The notes beneath the pieces are model-generated. The model was not told the origin of the DNA. It searched no databases and saw only the letters and a program-made list of their open reading frames with translations. Positions 45,465-54,403 of a DNA stretch of 64,000 nt are shown piece by piece. Positions within the stretch are counted from its first letter, which is position 1; the number at the start of each line of letters is the position of its first letter. Position numbers and translations under genes: made by a program. The stretch lies in the NCBI RefSeq assembly GCF_001644195.2, contig NZ_LWBL02000023.1, forward strand, positions 23,126 through 87,125, read 5' to 3'. This DNA comes from Bacillus marinisedimentorum. GTDB lineage: Bacteria > Bacillota > Bacilli > Bacillales > Bacillaceae_O.

Positions 45465-45968
45465 TTACGGAGCTCGATCCTCAAAAAAGACATGGCCTAC
45501 AGTAAAGTTTCCTGCTTCAATCATCATCACCCCATAGGAAAATTGTTTTTGTCTTCGCTTATCTGTAGGTGAACCCGGATTAAAAACAACCTGTCCATTC
45601 ACTTCTTTATGAATCGGAATATGGGAATGTCCAAAAATGATGATATCCGGGTCATGATCACTGAAAGCAGCAATTGCCCGCCTTTCTGTTGTCCATCCCT
45701 TGCCATGGCCGTGAACAATCCCTATTTGTACACCTTCGGCCTCAATCAACTTCCAAAGTCCGAACCGTTCTGCCACTTCGTCCCCATCGACATTACCTGC
45801 TACCCCTTCCACAGGTGCGTATTGCTGCAATTCTTCATACAGCGCAAGGGTTTGCCAGTCACCGGCATGGATGATGAGCCCTGCATCTTTCAAATCCTTT
45901 TTTAATACAGCCGGTAATTCTTTCGCCCGTTTCGGCATGTGGGTATCTGATATGATCAAGACCTTCAA
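45465..45968 (-). CDS. YfcE/MJ0936-type metallophosphoesterase
   Basis: A 167-aa calcineurin-like phosphoesterase. Metal-binding motifs are all present: ISDTHMPK (D-x-H), HAGDWQ (GD), GNVDGDE (GN-D), VHGHGKG (H) and GHSHIP (GHxH). It belongs to the small phosphodiesterase group (YfcE/YsnB-like) whose natural substrates are uncertain. TTG start at 45968 with AAAGGAGGGG upstream. Confidence 0.88.
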   Translation of the reverse strand: MKVLIISDTHMPKRAKELPAVLKKDLKDAGLIIHAGDWQTLALYEELQQYAPVEGVAGNVDGDEVAERFGLWKLIEAEGVQIGIVHGHGKGWTTERRAIAAFSDHDPDIIIFGHSHIPIHKEVNGQVVFNPGSPTDKRRQKQFSYGVMMIEAGNFTVGHVFFEDRAP

Positions 45969-46081
45969 TATGCATCCCCTCCTTTAAAAGCCTTCCCCTG
46001 TTTTCGACCTGTTAAATCTCCAGTATTCATTATCATACCTGAGATCAGTTCTCTGAAACCACATTTCTGTTACTTGTCGGG

Positions 46082-46110
46082 TTGACAATTATTTTTTGTT
46101 CAATTATTAT
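46082..46110 (+). promoter_or_regulatory. Sigma-A-type promoter of the glutaredoxin gene
   Basis: TTGACA (46082-46087), 17-base spacer, TATTAT (46105-46110). The start site would fall inside the palindrome at 46108-46125. Confidence 0.8.
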
Positions 46111-46125
46111 ACCTATAGGGGTATA
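46108..46125. promoter_or_regulatory. CsoR/CstR-like operator
   Basis: TATACC-TATAGG-GGTATA overlaps the -10 box and start point of the glutaredoxin promoter. Its form (ATACC...GGTAT with a G run) resembles operators of the CsoR/CstR/FrmR regulator family as I recall them. Confidence 0.5.
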
Positions 46126-46196
46126 AAAAGGCCGATAATCCAGACATTAACCGGCCCCTTAAAAGCTTATAAAATCGAACGGAGGAATAATTTGAT

Positions 46197-46433
46197 ATGA
46201 ACAAAAACGTTACGGTCTACACGACAAGCACATGCCCGTACTGCACAATGGTGAAAAACTTCCTTAATGATAAGGGCGTGAAATTCACTGAGGTCAACTT
46301 GCAGCTTGAACCGGAAAAAATGGAATATGTTCTGCAAAACACCGGACAAATGGGAGTCCCTCAAACAGAAATTGATGGAAAGTGGATCATCGGTTTTGAC
46401 CCGCAAAACATTGATGCAATGCTTACCGCATAA
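46197..46433 (+). CDS. Glutaredoxin/NrdH-like redoxin
   Basis: A 78-aa thioredoxin-fold protein with the CPYC redox centre (TTSTCPYCTMVKNFL), the cis-Pro in MGVPQTEI and the conserved GFDPQNI C-terminal region. Such redoxins reduce mixed disulfides or serve ribonucleotide reductase; no nrd genes are nearby. It has a near-consensus promoter whose -10 is overlapped by a CsoR/CstR-like operator, suggesting induction by copper or reactive sulfur species. Confidence 0.9.
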   Translation: MNKNVTVYTTSTCPYCTMVKNFLNDKGVKFTEVNLQLEPEKMEYVLQNTGQMGVPQTEIDGKWIIGFDPQNIDAMLTA

Positions 46434-46595
46434 TTTTGTTTTACGCGATGAGTTCATTTAAGGTGCAAGCACTGGCTACGGAGACTCGATTCGCCGTTTA
46501 CACTGGCGGCTGTTGGATTTATTTCAGCAAATAAACCAACATTGCGAAACTGCACACACGATTCATCTATAAATTGGATAATGATTCCATTAGTA

Positions 46596-46628
46596 AAAAC
46601 CCGTCCTTCTATGCAAGGGACGGGTTTT
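46596..46628 (-). terminator. Intrinsic terminator
   Basis: Stem AAAACCCGTCC / GGACGGGTTTT touches the stop of the minus-strand gene at 46627 and may also end the glutaredoxin transcript. Confidence 0.75.
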
Positions 46629-46851
46629 ATTTACGTACATATGAAAGAGCAACCGAACAATGCGGACATAATTCATAGCCTTTGAATTGATTTAATTTAT
46701 CGTCGCTATTCAGGTCCTGGCGGTGTTCCACGGGAATGGACTCGTGCTTGCAGTTATCTGTAACATAAGCAGATCGATGGACGATTTTCCGCTCATGATC
46801 GACCAAAAATTTTCCGATACGGCATGCCCCTTTCAAGCTTTCATCAAGCAT
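46627..46851 (-). CDS. Hypothetical 74-aa protein with C-terminal CPHC
   Basis: A 74-aa hydrophilic protein with cysteines at CKH and CPHC that could form a zinc site. No strong ribosome binding site precedes the ATG at 46851, so the start is uncertain and may lie a few codons inside. The adjoining terminator supports a transcript. Not recognised. Confidence 0.45.
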   Translation of the reverse strand: MLDESLKGACRIGKFLVDHERKIVHRSAYVTDNCKHESIPVEHRQDLNSDDKLNQFKGYELCPHCSVALSYVRK

Positions 46852-46951
46852 AACATAATCGCTGCGGAATAGATATATTTACTGCGCCGGAAATATTTTT
46901 GGAAAATTCGCCCGGCCGCTGAATATACATGGAAATCGAGGAGGGATGAAT

Positions 46952-47326
46952 ATGCAGCAATACGGCAACTGGAACAGGGCAGATATGCAAATGTCCCCGG
47001 AACAAATGCATGATTTTTGTAGCACGTATAAGGATCACTACGTACAAATGGAAACAAGCGAGGGACAGCAGGCTGAGGGAATCATTTACAAGGTTGACCG
47101 CCAGCATGTGTATTTAATGGTGCCGGTTGGTGATATGGGCGATGACCGCGAAGCAGGTTATGGATATGGCTTGGGTGGATATGGTTTTCCCGGTTACGGT
47201 TTTCCGGGTTATGGATTTCCTGGCTATGGTTTTGGATACGGTTATCCAAGGCGCTTCCGGAGATTTCGCAGATACCGATACCCATTTTTCGGAATCCGCA
47301 GGTTCTTTTTCCCGTTCTTTTTTTAA
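46952..47326 (+). CDS. Small protein with GFPGY repeats and Phe/Arg-rich end
   Basis: A 124-aa protein. Residues 1-70 look like a small Sm-like or SH3-like beta domain (FCSTYKDHYVQMETSEGQQAEGIIYKVDRQHVYLMVP), followed by four GFPGY/GFGY repeats, an Arg-rich stretch and an unusual aromatic end (FFFPFFF). ATG at 46952 has GGAGG at good spacing; the ATG at 46946 is too close. Comparable proteins in spore-formers are unnamed and might be coat-associated. Confidence 0.65.
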   Translation: MQQYGNWNRADMQMSPEQMHDFCSTYKDHYVQMETSEGQQAEGIIYKVDRQHVYLMVPVGDMGDDREAGYGYGLGGYGFPGYGFPGYGFPGYGFGYGYPRRFRRFRRYRYPFFGIRRFFFPFFF

Positions 47327-47480
47327 AAAGGAAAAGCGAATCACTCGACAAAATTTCTTTTTTCCGTTACATTGTAATAGATTCCAGCCCGGCACAGTTT
47401 CATCAGCCGGCATTTTTTTGGAATGGGACTGTACAAGCTGCAGCTCTTAATGGATGCTGCATACAAAAAGCATATAAGCG

Positions 47481-47572
47481 CAACCACCAGGGGAGCCCAA
47501 AAAGGCTGAGAGTGAACGTGAGAGTTCTGACCCTTTGAACCTGTTAGTTAATGCTAGCGGAGGGATTGTGGA
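47481..47572 (+). ncRNA. TPP riboswitch (THI element)
   Basis: The conserved THI-box blocks are present in order: CAGGGGAGCC, GGCTGAGAG, TGACCCTTTGAACCTG, GTTAATGC and GCGGAGGGA. It lies upstream of the thiamine transporter gene, as in other Bacillaceae, and should shut off expression when thiamine pyrophosphate binds. Confidence 0.95.
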
Positions 47573-47590
47573 AGCGGACGATAACCAGGC

Positions 47591-47637
47591 AAGCAATGCG
47601 GGCGATCTCCTCTGAACAATCCCCTGTATTGCTTTTT
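47591..47637 (+). terminator. Expression-platform terminator of the TPP riboswitch
   Basis: AAGCAATGCGGG pairs imperfectly with CCCCTGTATTGCTT followed by TTTT. The right arm segment ACAATCCCC can instead pair with GGGATTGT (47563-47570) at the 3' edge of the riboswitch, which gives the antiterminator alternative. Confidence 0.7.
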
Positions 47638-47672
47638 GTTATGCGCCAGAAAGTTGAAAGGGGGGGAAAAGA

Positions 47673-48239
47673 ATGCGGAACAAGACAGTTATTTTCATGG
47701 TGGAAGTTGCAATTTTCGGGGTACTTGGATATTTGCTCGATCTCTTTTCTTTTAAGCTATGGGCCCAGGGCGGTTCCATCTCATTTGCAATGCTGCCGAT
47801 TTTCATCATTTCATACCGCTGGGGTTTGAAAGGCGGCCTGCTGACCGGTTTGATGGTCGGCCTTTTGCAGGTCGTAGCCGGACAACCCTACATTTATACA
47901 CCGTTGCAGGCCTTTCTCGATTATTTTGTAGCCTTTTCTCTTGTAGGAACTGCGGGTATATTCGCTTCCAGAATCCGTCATTCCCTTGAAAATGGCCAGC
48001 GAAACAAAGCTGTCGGTTTTATCGTTGGCGGGGCTTTTTTGGGCAGCCTGCTCCGATACGCAATACATGTCTATTCAGGTATAGTCTTTTTTGGTGAATA
48101 TGCTCCCGAAGGTACACCGGTCTTCATTTATTCACTTGTGTATAACCTGACCTATATGGGGCCGGCCTTTTTGCTAAGCGCGATGGTTCTTGCTGGAATT
48201 ATAAAAGGTGCAGAGCGCCTTGTTATCCGGACAACCTGA
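47673..48239 (+). CDS. thiT: Thiamine ECF transporter S component ThiT
   Basis: A 188-aa, six-helix membrane protein of the ThiT (YuaJ) family. The thiamine-binding region is visible in YRWGLKGGLLTGLMVGLLQVV, PLQAFLDYFVAFSLVG and the last helix YNLTYMGPAFLLSA. It binds thiamine and works with the shared ECF ATPase/T modules, which are not encoded here. AAAGGGGGG lies upstream of the ATG. It is controlled by the TPP riboswitch. Confidence 0.95.
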   Translation: MRNKTVIFMVEVAIFGVLGYLLDLFSFKLWAQGGSISFAMLPIFIISYRWGLKGGLLTGLMVGLLQVVAGQPYIYTPLQAFLDYFVAFSLVGTAGIFASRIRHSLENGQRNKAVGFIVGGAFLGSLLRYAIHVYSGIVFFGEYAPEGTPVFIYSLVYNLTYMGPAFLLSAMVLAGIIKGAERLVIRTT

Positions 48240-48261
48240 TAAATCCATGACGTCCTTAGAA

Positions 48262-48291
48262 ACTTCCGCAATCAGCGGAAGTTTTTTTTAT
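48262..48291 (+). terminator. Intrinsic terminator of thiT
   Basis: Stem AACTTCCGC/GCGGAAGTT with a 5-nt loop, followed by TTTTTT. Confidence 0.85.
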
Positions 48292-48377
48292 CTCTGTCAC
48301 GGCTGCAGGCCGAGCAGGAACAGGAGCTGGCTGAGTCGAATATTGTAAATAACGTATTTTGATGGAGGTGGCGACAA

Positions 48378-50813
48378 ATGGAGGATTTGCTGCCGGGTAT
48401 TGAAGATGTTTGCCGTGTGCCTGAAGAAAAATTGCAAAATGTATGTAATGAGATGATTTTTCCTTTTGAAACAACCACCGGATACACCGATCTTGAAGAT
48501 GAAATCATCGGCCAGCCCCGTGCTGTGGAAGCAATGGAATTCGGCCTTTCTGTCAGCCAGTCAGGATACAACATTTTTGTTGCCGGCCCTGCCGGTACAG
48601 GCAGAACAACCTTCACCCGCAGAAAAGCAAAGCAATTCGCCGACAAGCAGCCTGTCCCCTGTGATTGGTGTTATGTCAATAACTTTGAAAATCCCGATCA
48701 GCCAGTCGCCCTTTCGTTCCCTTCCGGTCAGGGACCTGCCTTCTGTGAAGAAATGGATGCGCTCTTAAGCGACATCGAAAACGAATTAATCAGAATCTTT
48801 TCAAGTGATGAATACACAAGCCGGAAAAACGGTATCATCCATGAATTTGAATCAAAGGTTGAATCTGCCTGGAAAGAGCTCACCCAATACGCACTGGACA
48901 TGCAATATAAGGTGGAACGAACACCAACCGGCATCAATTCCTACCCTCTCCGTTTCAACCGGCCGCTTGAGCCCCATGAATACCAGAGGCTGACAGATGA
49001 TATGAAAGAAGAGTTAAAAGTACGCGGAAGAAAAGTGGAAGAAAAGATAAATGAAACCCTTCATACTATCCAAAAAATCGAAAAAGAAATGCGGACAAAC
49101 CTGGAGGAATATATGCAGGAAACTGCCAACTATGCGACAGACTACCTGTTTGCCCCGCTGCTATCCAAGTACAGCCATCAACGTGATACAATCCTCTATT
49201 TGGAATTATACCGAAAAGATATCAGCAAAAACTTTCCGCTGCTCCTGAATAAAGAAGGGGAAGAAAACCCGATGCTTGAGATTCTTGCTGGTACGGAGAA
49301 CCAAAAAAAACGCGAACGGTACTTTGTTAATCTGCTCGTCAGCAACCCAGGCAAAACAGGAGCCCCGATTATTTATGAAACGAACCCGACATACAGCAAC
49401 TTGTTCGGTAAAGTTGAATACAAAGGAAGTTTCGGAAACTGGTCGACTGATTTCACCCGAATCAAAGCAGGCTCGCTGCACCGGGCTAACGGCGGATACC
49501 TGATTATGCAGGTTGCTGATCTCTTGAGCGAACCGTATGTATGGACAATGCTGAAGCGAACATTGCAAAACGGGTCCATCACGCCGGATGGCCTCATTCA
49601 GGAAAAATCGCCTTTCGCCACCGCCGGGCTTCGACCTAAAGCAATCCCGCTTAACGTGAAGGTGATTTTGATCGGTTCCCACTACTTGTTTGACATGCTT
49701 TCATTGTGGGATGAAGATTTTCAAAAACAATTTAAAGTAAAAGTGGAATTTGATATTGAGATGGAACGCGATCTCGATCACCATTTGCAGATGGCTTCGT
49801 TTATCAAGACATTTTCTGATAATGAAGGCCTGCTGCCATTTCACCGGCGGGCGATTGCCCGTATCATCGATCACAGTTCCCGCCTGGTTGCTGATCAACG
49901 GAAGCTTTCTACGCGATTTCAGGACATCACTAAAATTCTTGTGGAGTCCAGCTATTGGGCAAGGAGGGAGAACAGCGAATTTGCAGACCGCGTTCACGTC
50001 CAAAAGGCGCTGGCCAAACAGCATTACCGCTCCAACCGGGTTGCAGAAAAGCTGCGTGAAATGATAATGGATGGAACGATAATGGTGGACACTGACGGAA
50101 AAAGGATTGGCCAGATCAATGGTCTTGCTGTAATGGGAACCCGCGATTTCACGTTCGGCCTGCCAAGCAGGATCACCGCCCAGACTTATGCCGGCCGCAG
50201 GGGTATATTGAACATCGAACGGGAAACATCCTTAAGCGGAGATCTCCATTCAAAAGGCTTGCTCATTTTAAGCGGTTACTTATCCGGCATGTTTGCCCAG
50301 AACCGTCCATTGCCGCTCTCGGCAAGCATTACGTTTGAACAAACCTATAATATGATCGACGGCGACAGCGCGTCCAGCACTGAGCTGTATGTCCTTTTAT
50401 CATCATTAGCCAGAGTGCCGATCAAACAGGGAGTTGCCGTCACCGGGTCTGTTAACCAGTGGGGGGAAATCCAGCCAATCGGCGGTGTAAACGAAAAAAT
50501 TGAAGGATTCTTCTTTATCTGCAAAGAAAAAGGTCTCACCGGTAAGCAGGGCGTGATCATCCCCCATCAAAATGTCAAAAACCTGATGCTTGATGATGAA
50601 GTGGCTAAAGCTGTAAAAAATGGGGAATTCCATATTTGGGCAATCAAAAATGTGACAGAGGGTATCGAAATCCTGACCGGAATTCCAGCTGGACCTGAAC
50701 GAAATGAAGGCGGCCAATTTGAGAAAGGCACCATTTTCCGGCTTGTCGAGGAAAGGCTGGAGGAAATGTATAAAACTGCAATAAAGAGTGGCAGCCAACA
50801 GTTAAATTGCTGA
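48378..50813 (+). CDS. Lon-like ATP-dependent serine protease (LonB-type, AAA_32)
   Basis: An 811-aa protease with an AAA+ part split by a long helical insert (Walker A GPAGTGRTTFTRR near residue 76; Walker B region around GGYLIMQVADLL near residue 374) and a C-terminal S16 protease domain. The Ser-Lys dyad is visible in DGDSASSTELY and GGVNEKIEGFF. This architecture is the AAA_32-Lon group, distinct from LonA; substrates are unknown. GGAGGTG precedes the ATG. It is monocistronic and ends at a strong terminator. Confidence 0.9.
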   Translation: MEDLLPGIEDVCRVPEEKLQNVCNEMIFPFETTTGYTDLEDEIIGQPRAVEAMEFGLSVSQSGYNIFVAGPAGTGRTTFTRRKAKQFADKQPVPCDWCYVNNFENPDQPVALSFPSGQGPAFCEEMDALLSDIENELIRIFSSDEYTSRKNGIIHEFESKVESAWKELTQYALDMQYKVERTPTGINSYPLRFNRPLEPHEYQRLTDDMKEELKVRGRKVEEKINETLHTIQKIEKEMRTNLEEYMQETANYATDYLFAPLLSKYSHQRDTILYLELYRKDISKNFPLLLNKEGEENPMLEILAGTENQKKRERYFVNLLVSNPGKTGAPIIYETNPTYSNLFGKVEYKGSFGNWSTDFTRIKAGSLHRANGGYLIMQVADLLSEPYVWTMLKRTLQNGSITPDGLIQEKSPFATAGLRPKAIPLNVKVILIGSHYLFDMLSLWDEDFQKQFKVKVEFDIEMERDLDHHLQMASFIKTFSDNEGLLPFHRRAIARIIDHSSRLVADQRKLSTRFQDITKILVESSYWARRENSEFADRVHVQKALAKQHYRSNRVAEKLREMIMDGTIMVDTDGKRIGQINGLAVMGTRDFTFGLPSRITAQTYAGRRGILNIERETSLSGDLHSKGLLILSGYLSGMFAQNRPLPLSASITFEQTYNMIDGDSASSTELYVLLSSLARVPIKQGVAVTGSVNQWGEIQPIGGVNEKIEGFFFICKEKGLTGKQGVIIPHQNVKNLMLDDEVAKAVKNGEFHIWAIKNVTEGIEILTGIPAGPERNEGGQFEKGTIFRLVEERLEEMYKTAIKSGSQQLNC

Positions 50814-50821
50814 ATTGAAAA

Positions 50822-50856
50822 AAGCGCTGCATTCCTTTACAGGGAATGCGGCGCTT
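50822..50856. terminator. Bidirectional terminator
   Basis: Stem AAGCGC.GCATTCC / GGAATGC.GCGCTT lies between the converging Lon-like and YczE-like genes. Confidence 0.8.
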
Positions 50857-51469
50857 CTTTATTTTTCATATAATCCAAAACGCTTACCACATATGGAGTA
50901 AAGAATTGGATGAACGTCCCAATGAAAAATGTGACAATGATTGTACCAAGCCCAATCGGCCCGCCTGCCAGAAACGCCGCAATCAATGCGGCCGTCTCCC
51001 CTGCTGTCTTTGAAACGCGCAAGCTCAACCCGGTTCTTTCCTGAATCGCCATCATCAATCCATCAAACGGAACGGGCGCAAAACCCGCCTGCAAATAAAC
51101 AGCTATTCCAAAAGCGAGCAGCAACACAGCAGTTATAAGGACAACCAGCCGCAAAATGACTCCTTCCGGTTCCCATGTGCCAAGAAGCTGAAGCATGAAG
51201 AAATCGACAAAAGGACCTATGAGAAAAACAGGAATAAGCGCAAATAAGTCAGGCCTCCGCGTAAGCAGTGCTGCATTCACCATTATGACAATAACGCCTA
51301 CGACAATCACCCAGGTTCCGACCGTAAAACCAAACTGTTTTACAAGCCCGGCGTTAAGAGCATCCCATGCCCCTGCCCCAAGATCGGCTTTCAGTGTCAG
51401 GGCGATTCCGAATGCGAGAATCACCAAACCGGTGACATACGTCGTTACACGCAATAAAACATGATTCAT
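50837..51469 (-). CDS. YczE/YyaS/YitT family membrane protein
   Basis: A 210-aa, five-to-six helix membrane protein. Typical of the YczE group are GIALTLKADLGAGAWDAL near the N-terminus and the repeated pattern GIAVYLQAGFAPVPFDGLM in the second half. Function of the group is not known; some are linked to antibiotic production or export. It stands alone with the stop inside the shared terminator. Confidence 0.8.
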   Translation of the reverse strand: MNHVLLRVTTYVTGLVILAFGIALTLKADLGAGAWDALNAGLVKQFGFTVGTWVIVVGVIVIMVNAALLTRRPDLFALIPVFLIGPFVDFFMLQLLGTWEPEGVILRLVVLITAVLLLAFGIAVYLQAGFAPVPFDGLMMAIQERTGLSLRVSKTAGETAALIAAFLAGGPIGLGTIIVTFFIGTFIQFFTPYVVSVLDYMKNKEAPHSL

Positions 51470-51781
51470 ATAGCAATCTCCTCTTTTAAATGAAATGAAA
51501 GAGTTATCCGTTTAATAGGCCAGGCCATCATAAGAAGTCTGACGTCTGTCTAATATAATCGACTACTTAAGTATACAGCTCTGACCGTCATAGTCAAGAA
51601 CGTATTCATGAACATTCTGCAACGCTAAACATTATTGAAATAAAATTTTTATCCACCCAATTCGGCAATTTTTTGTTTAATTTCGACAAAAAAGAGGATT
51701 TATGGCTTTTATGAAGTAGTTTTTAAATAAAAGATTTATTTTATATATATCAAAGTGGTTTTATGTAAAGGGGGAAGGGTT
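51470..51781. other. Divergent promoter region, nothing else seen
   Basis: An AT-rich 312-base gap between the YczE-like gene and the kinase gene; it should carry both promoters. No coding frame or structured RNA is recognised. Confidence 0.4.
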
Positions 51782-53239
51782 TTGGATATTCCAGGGGAGC
51801 ATACCGCAGATTCCTCAAATATAGAAAAGGTTTTATATAAAAAGGCATTTCAATTCGCAAAACTAGCAAGCTGGGTCTGGGATATCAACACTGATATCAT
51901 TCATCATACCGAAGACCTTACAAACATTCTCGGCTTGCAGCACAACCGCATGTGGAGCACCGTCAATGAAATCTTTGATCTGCTCCCGGAAGAGGACTTA
52001 TCATATTATAAAGAATCAATGAACAGTATTATTGAAACACAAGAGCCAAGGGAAATGAACTTTCGTCTGCTGCGCCCCGATGATATAGAAATAACCGTAA
52101 CGATCGCAATCGATGTGCTGAAAAACAAAGAAGGCCGGACAGAAAAGCTATACGGCATCACCAAGGATATTACCAGTATCACCAATACGGAATTGGCACT
52201 GTCCCACACTAAACTGAATTTAAAACAGGCATTTGAAGTTGCCGGCCTTGTTTCATGGCAGTTTGATATTAAATCAGGTGAATTGGCATGGTCGGAGAAT
52301 GCACATGAAATTATAGGGGATTCTCCAGGCCATATAGATCAATTCGCCGAAATGGTCCATCCTGCCGACCTGCGCTTTTTAATAGCAGCCGGGGCTAAGG
52401 CCTACAAGGGAAAACCGTATAACATCGAATACAGGGTCATCCGCAAAGACGGCGCTGTCCGGACCGTGTATGAAAGGGGCGAAGTCACCTTCGACAGGGC
52501 GGGTCAGCCCGAATGGATGTGCGGAACCATGCAGGATATTACAGACAGGAAAAACACCGAAGTCCACCTTGCAAATTCTGAAAAACTGTCGCTGCTCGGC
52601 CAGCTTGCAGCAGGAGTGGCACATGAAATCCGCAATCCCCTTACGTCCCTGCGCGGTTTTATCCAGCTGATGCAGAGCGGAATTGATGAAAAAGAGATTT
52701 ACTATGACATTATGCTGGCAGAACTCGACCGCATCGAATTTATCGTGAAGGAGTTTCTTTCACTTGCGAAACCGCAGCATTCCCCGTACACAAAGCTCGA
52801 TGTCACAGTGCTGCTGGATGAAACCGTAAAACTCCTGGAGTCACAGGCAAACTTGAAGAATATTAGAATTTCCGTTTCTTCGGATTCAAGCATTCCACTT
52901 ATTTACGGTTCCGATAATCAGCTGAAACAAGTGTTTATAAATATCATCAAAAACGCGATGGACGCCACGAATCACGGCGGCTCGATTTCCATCAGAGTCA
53001 CCGTTCCAGAACCCTACAACGTTTCAATCGAAATCGAAGATGAGGGGGAGGGAATACCTGAAAGCCAATTGAAGCGAATTGGTGAACCTTTTTATACTAC
53101 AAAGGAAAAAGGCACAGGGCTCGGCATTATGGTTTGCAGGCGGATTATCGAGGCCCATTCAGGTTCTATAGATTTCAAGAGTGAAGCTGGAAGGGGAACA
53201 ACCGTTTCCATTATCCTCCAATCTGACTTGACAAGGTGA
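51782..53239 (+). CDS. Cytosolic PAS-PAS sensor histidine kinase (sporulation-kinase type)
   Basis: A 485-aa kinase without membrane segments. Two PAS domains with PAC motifs (about 20-140 and 145-260, ending TMQDITDRK), a HisKA domain with H-box AAGVAHEIRNPLTSLRGFIQL, and an HATPase with N-box NIIKNAMDAT, G1 DEGEGIP, F-box PFYTTKEKG and G2 GTGLGIMV. This is the plan of B. subtilis KinA/KinE-type orphan kinases feeding Spo0F. TTG start at 51782 with AAAGGGGGAAGGG upstream. No response regulator is adjacent. Confidence 0.88.
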   Translation: MDIPGEHTADSSNIEKVLYKKAFQFAKLASWVWDINTDIIHHTEDLTNILGLQHNRMWSTVNEIFDLLPEEDLSYYKESMNSIIETQEPREMNFRLLRPDDIEITVTIAIDVLKNKEGRTEKLYGITKDITSITNTELALSHTKLNLKQAFEVAGLVSWQFDIKSGELAWSENAHEIIGDSPGHIDQFAEMVHPADLRFLIAAGAKAYKGKPYNIEYRVIRKDGAVRTVYERGEVTFDRAGQPEWMCGTMQDITDRKNTEVHLANSEKLSLLGQLAAGVAHEIRNPLTSLRGFIQLMQSGIDEKEIYYDIMLAELDRIEFIVKEFLSLAKPQHSPYTKLDVTVLLDETVKLLESQANLKNIRISVSSDSSIPLIYGSDNQLKQVFINIIKNAMDATNHGGSISIRVTVPEPYNVSIEIEDEGEGIPESQLKRIGEPFYTTKEKGTGLGIMVCRRIIEAHSGSIDFKSEAGRGTTVSIILQSDLTR

Positions 53240-53628
53240 TTGTCCACTGGCGCAGTATTTAGCCTTTATCAAATCCGATGGAATTGCGGATGTTTAACAA
53301 GATTACTGCTATTATTATTTAATTCAGTTTGGCCTTTCTTATGGAAAGGTCTTTTTTCATTGCAGCAGTTCCTTACTGTATGAAATAGGCTTTTAAATCA
53401 GGAGATTACTTCTTTCCAATGCTTAACAATACAATGCCGATTTGCCTCCACTTCATTCGATTTTCTTTTTGAATTTCAGACAATCAAGTTGTTTGATTTA
53501 CGCTTTTCTTTTAGCTGCTGATGAAAATTCGCATTTAGGAGAAGACAGATGCACAGTGCCTTATCTTAAACTTGACCGCTGCCCGAAACACTTCCTTGGA
53601 CAATTTATGCTTTCCCATACGGCAAAAA
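53240..53628. other. Intergenic region, no gene supported
   Basis: Contains the kinase terminator (53331-53358) and then AT-rich sequence. Long open frames here are antisense to lutC or lack ribosome binding sites. Confidence 0.5.
53331..53358 (+). terminator. Intrinsic terminator of the kinase gene
   Basis: Stem GGCCTTTC/GGAAAGGTC with loop TTAT, followed by TTTTTT. Confidence 0.75.
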
Positions 53629-53648
53629 ACCCTGCCTGCCGGCAGGGT
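53629..53648 (-). terminator. Intrinsic terminator of the lut operon
   Basis: Perfect stem ACCCTGCC/GGCAGGGT with loop TGCC; on the minus strand TTTTTTG follows. It lies 39 bases beyond the lutC stop. Confidence 0.85.
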
Positions 53649-53686
53649 CTAACAAAGGGGGAGTGGATGCAGCGGACCGAAGTCCC

Positions 53687-54403
53687 CTACATATCATCCA
53701 CCACAATATATGCTGTATGGATCGGTCCGTGCACGCCGACAATCAAATTCATTTCAATATCGGCACTATTGCTCGGACCGGTAATGAAGTTTACGCAGCT
53801 CGGTACGCGTTCACCAGCGTCAATCCGTTTTTCCACTTCACGTGCAGCCTGTGTCATCCTCGGCACAATTGTGCTTTTCGGCACGATGGCGATATACGCA
53901 GCGGGCAGGAGGCTGACAGACCTGCCTTTTTCGGAACTGCTGAAAAGGACGACTGTCCCGGATTCGGCCAATGTCATATCACTGAATGTTACACCAATGT
54001 TCGCACTGGTCGCAAATTCCCTGTTCTTTTCACCAAGGTCCGGGTTCCAGACATGGACTTCTGTCCGCTTCTCGGGAAGTGTTTTATTGAAAAGCTCGTT
54101 CAGTCCATACTCATCAAAACGCGGGTCTTCCCAGCGGACCACAGAAGCGAGCCCGTATTCTTCCATTACCTTCAGCAATGCTTCCGGAAGCTCCTTTATT
54201 GTCGTCTCGCGGAAATCCGTATGAATGCGTGTGCACTGATCCCTCAAGACTTCCTTTAATTCATCTTTTGAATGTCCTGCCAGCACTTTATCCTGCGGGC
54301 GGTAGCTCCAAGCCGGCTTTTCAACAGCTGCACCGGGCGTTCTGCCCAATTTTTCAGCGATATTGCTTAAAAAGGAGTCTTTATTCTGAATGTTACCCTT
54401 CAT
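53687..54403 (-). CDS. lutC: L-lactate utilisation protein LutC
   Basis: A 238-aa LUD-domain protein. Family motifs are [20 protein letters not shown] and the C-terminal [23 protein letters not shown]. With LutA and LutB it forms the iron-sulfur L-lactate oxidase that converts lactate to pyruvate. Its ATG overlaps the lutB stop as ATGA, so it is coupled. Confidence 0.94.
   Translation of the reverse strand: MKGNIQNKDSFLSNIAEKLGRTPGAAVEKPAWSYRPQDKVLAGHSKDELKEVLRDQCTRIHTDFRETTIKELPEALLKVMEEYGLASVVRWEDPRFDEYGLNELFNKTLPEKRTEVHVWNPDLGEKNREFATSANIGVTFSDMTLAESGTVVLFSSSEKGRSVSLLPAAYIAIVPKSTIVPRMTQAAREVEKRIDAGERVPSCVNFITGPSNSADIEMNLIVGVHGPIHTAYIVVDDM

Noticed and set aside
53442..54224. 260-codon plus-strand open frame
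   Set aside because: It is mostly antisense to lutC, which has clear family motifs, operon context and ribosome binding site.
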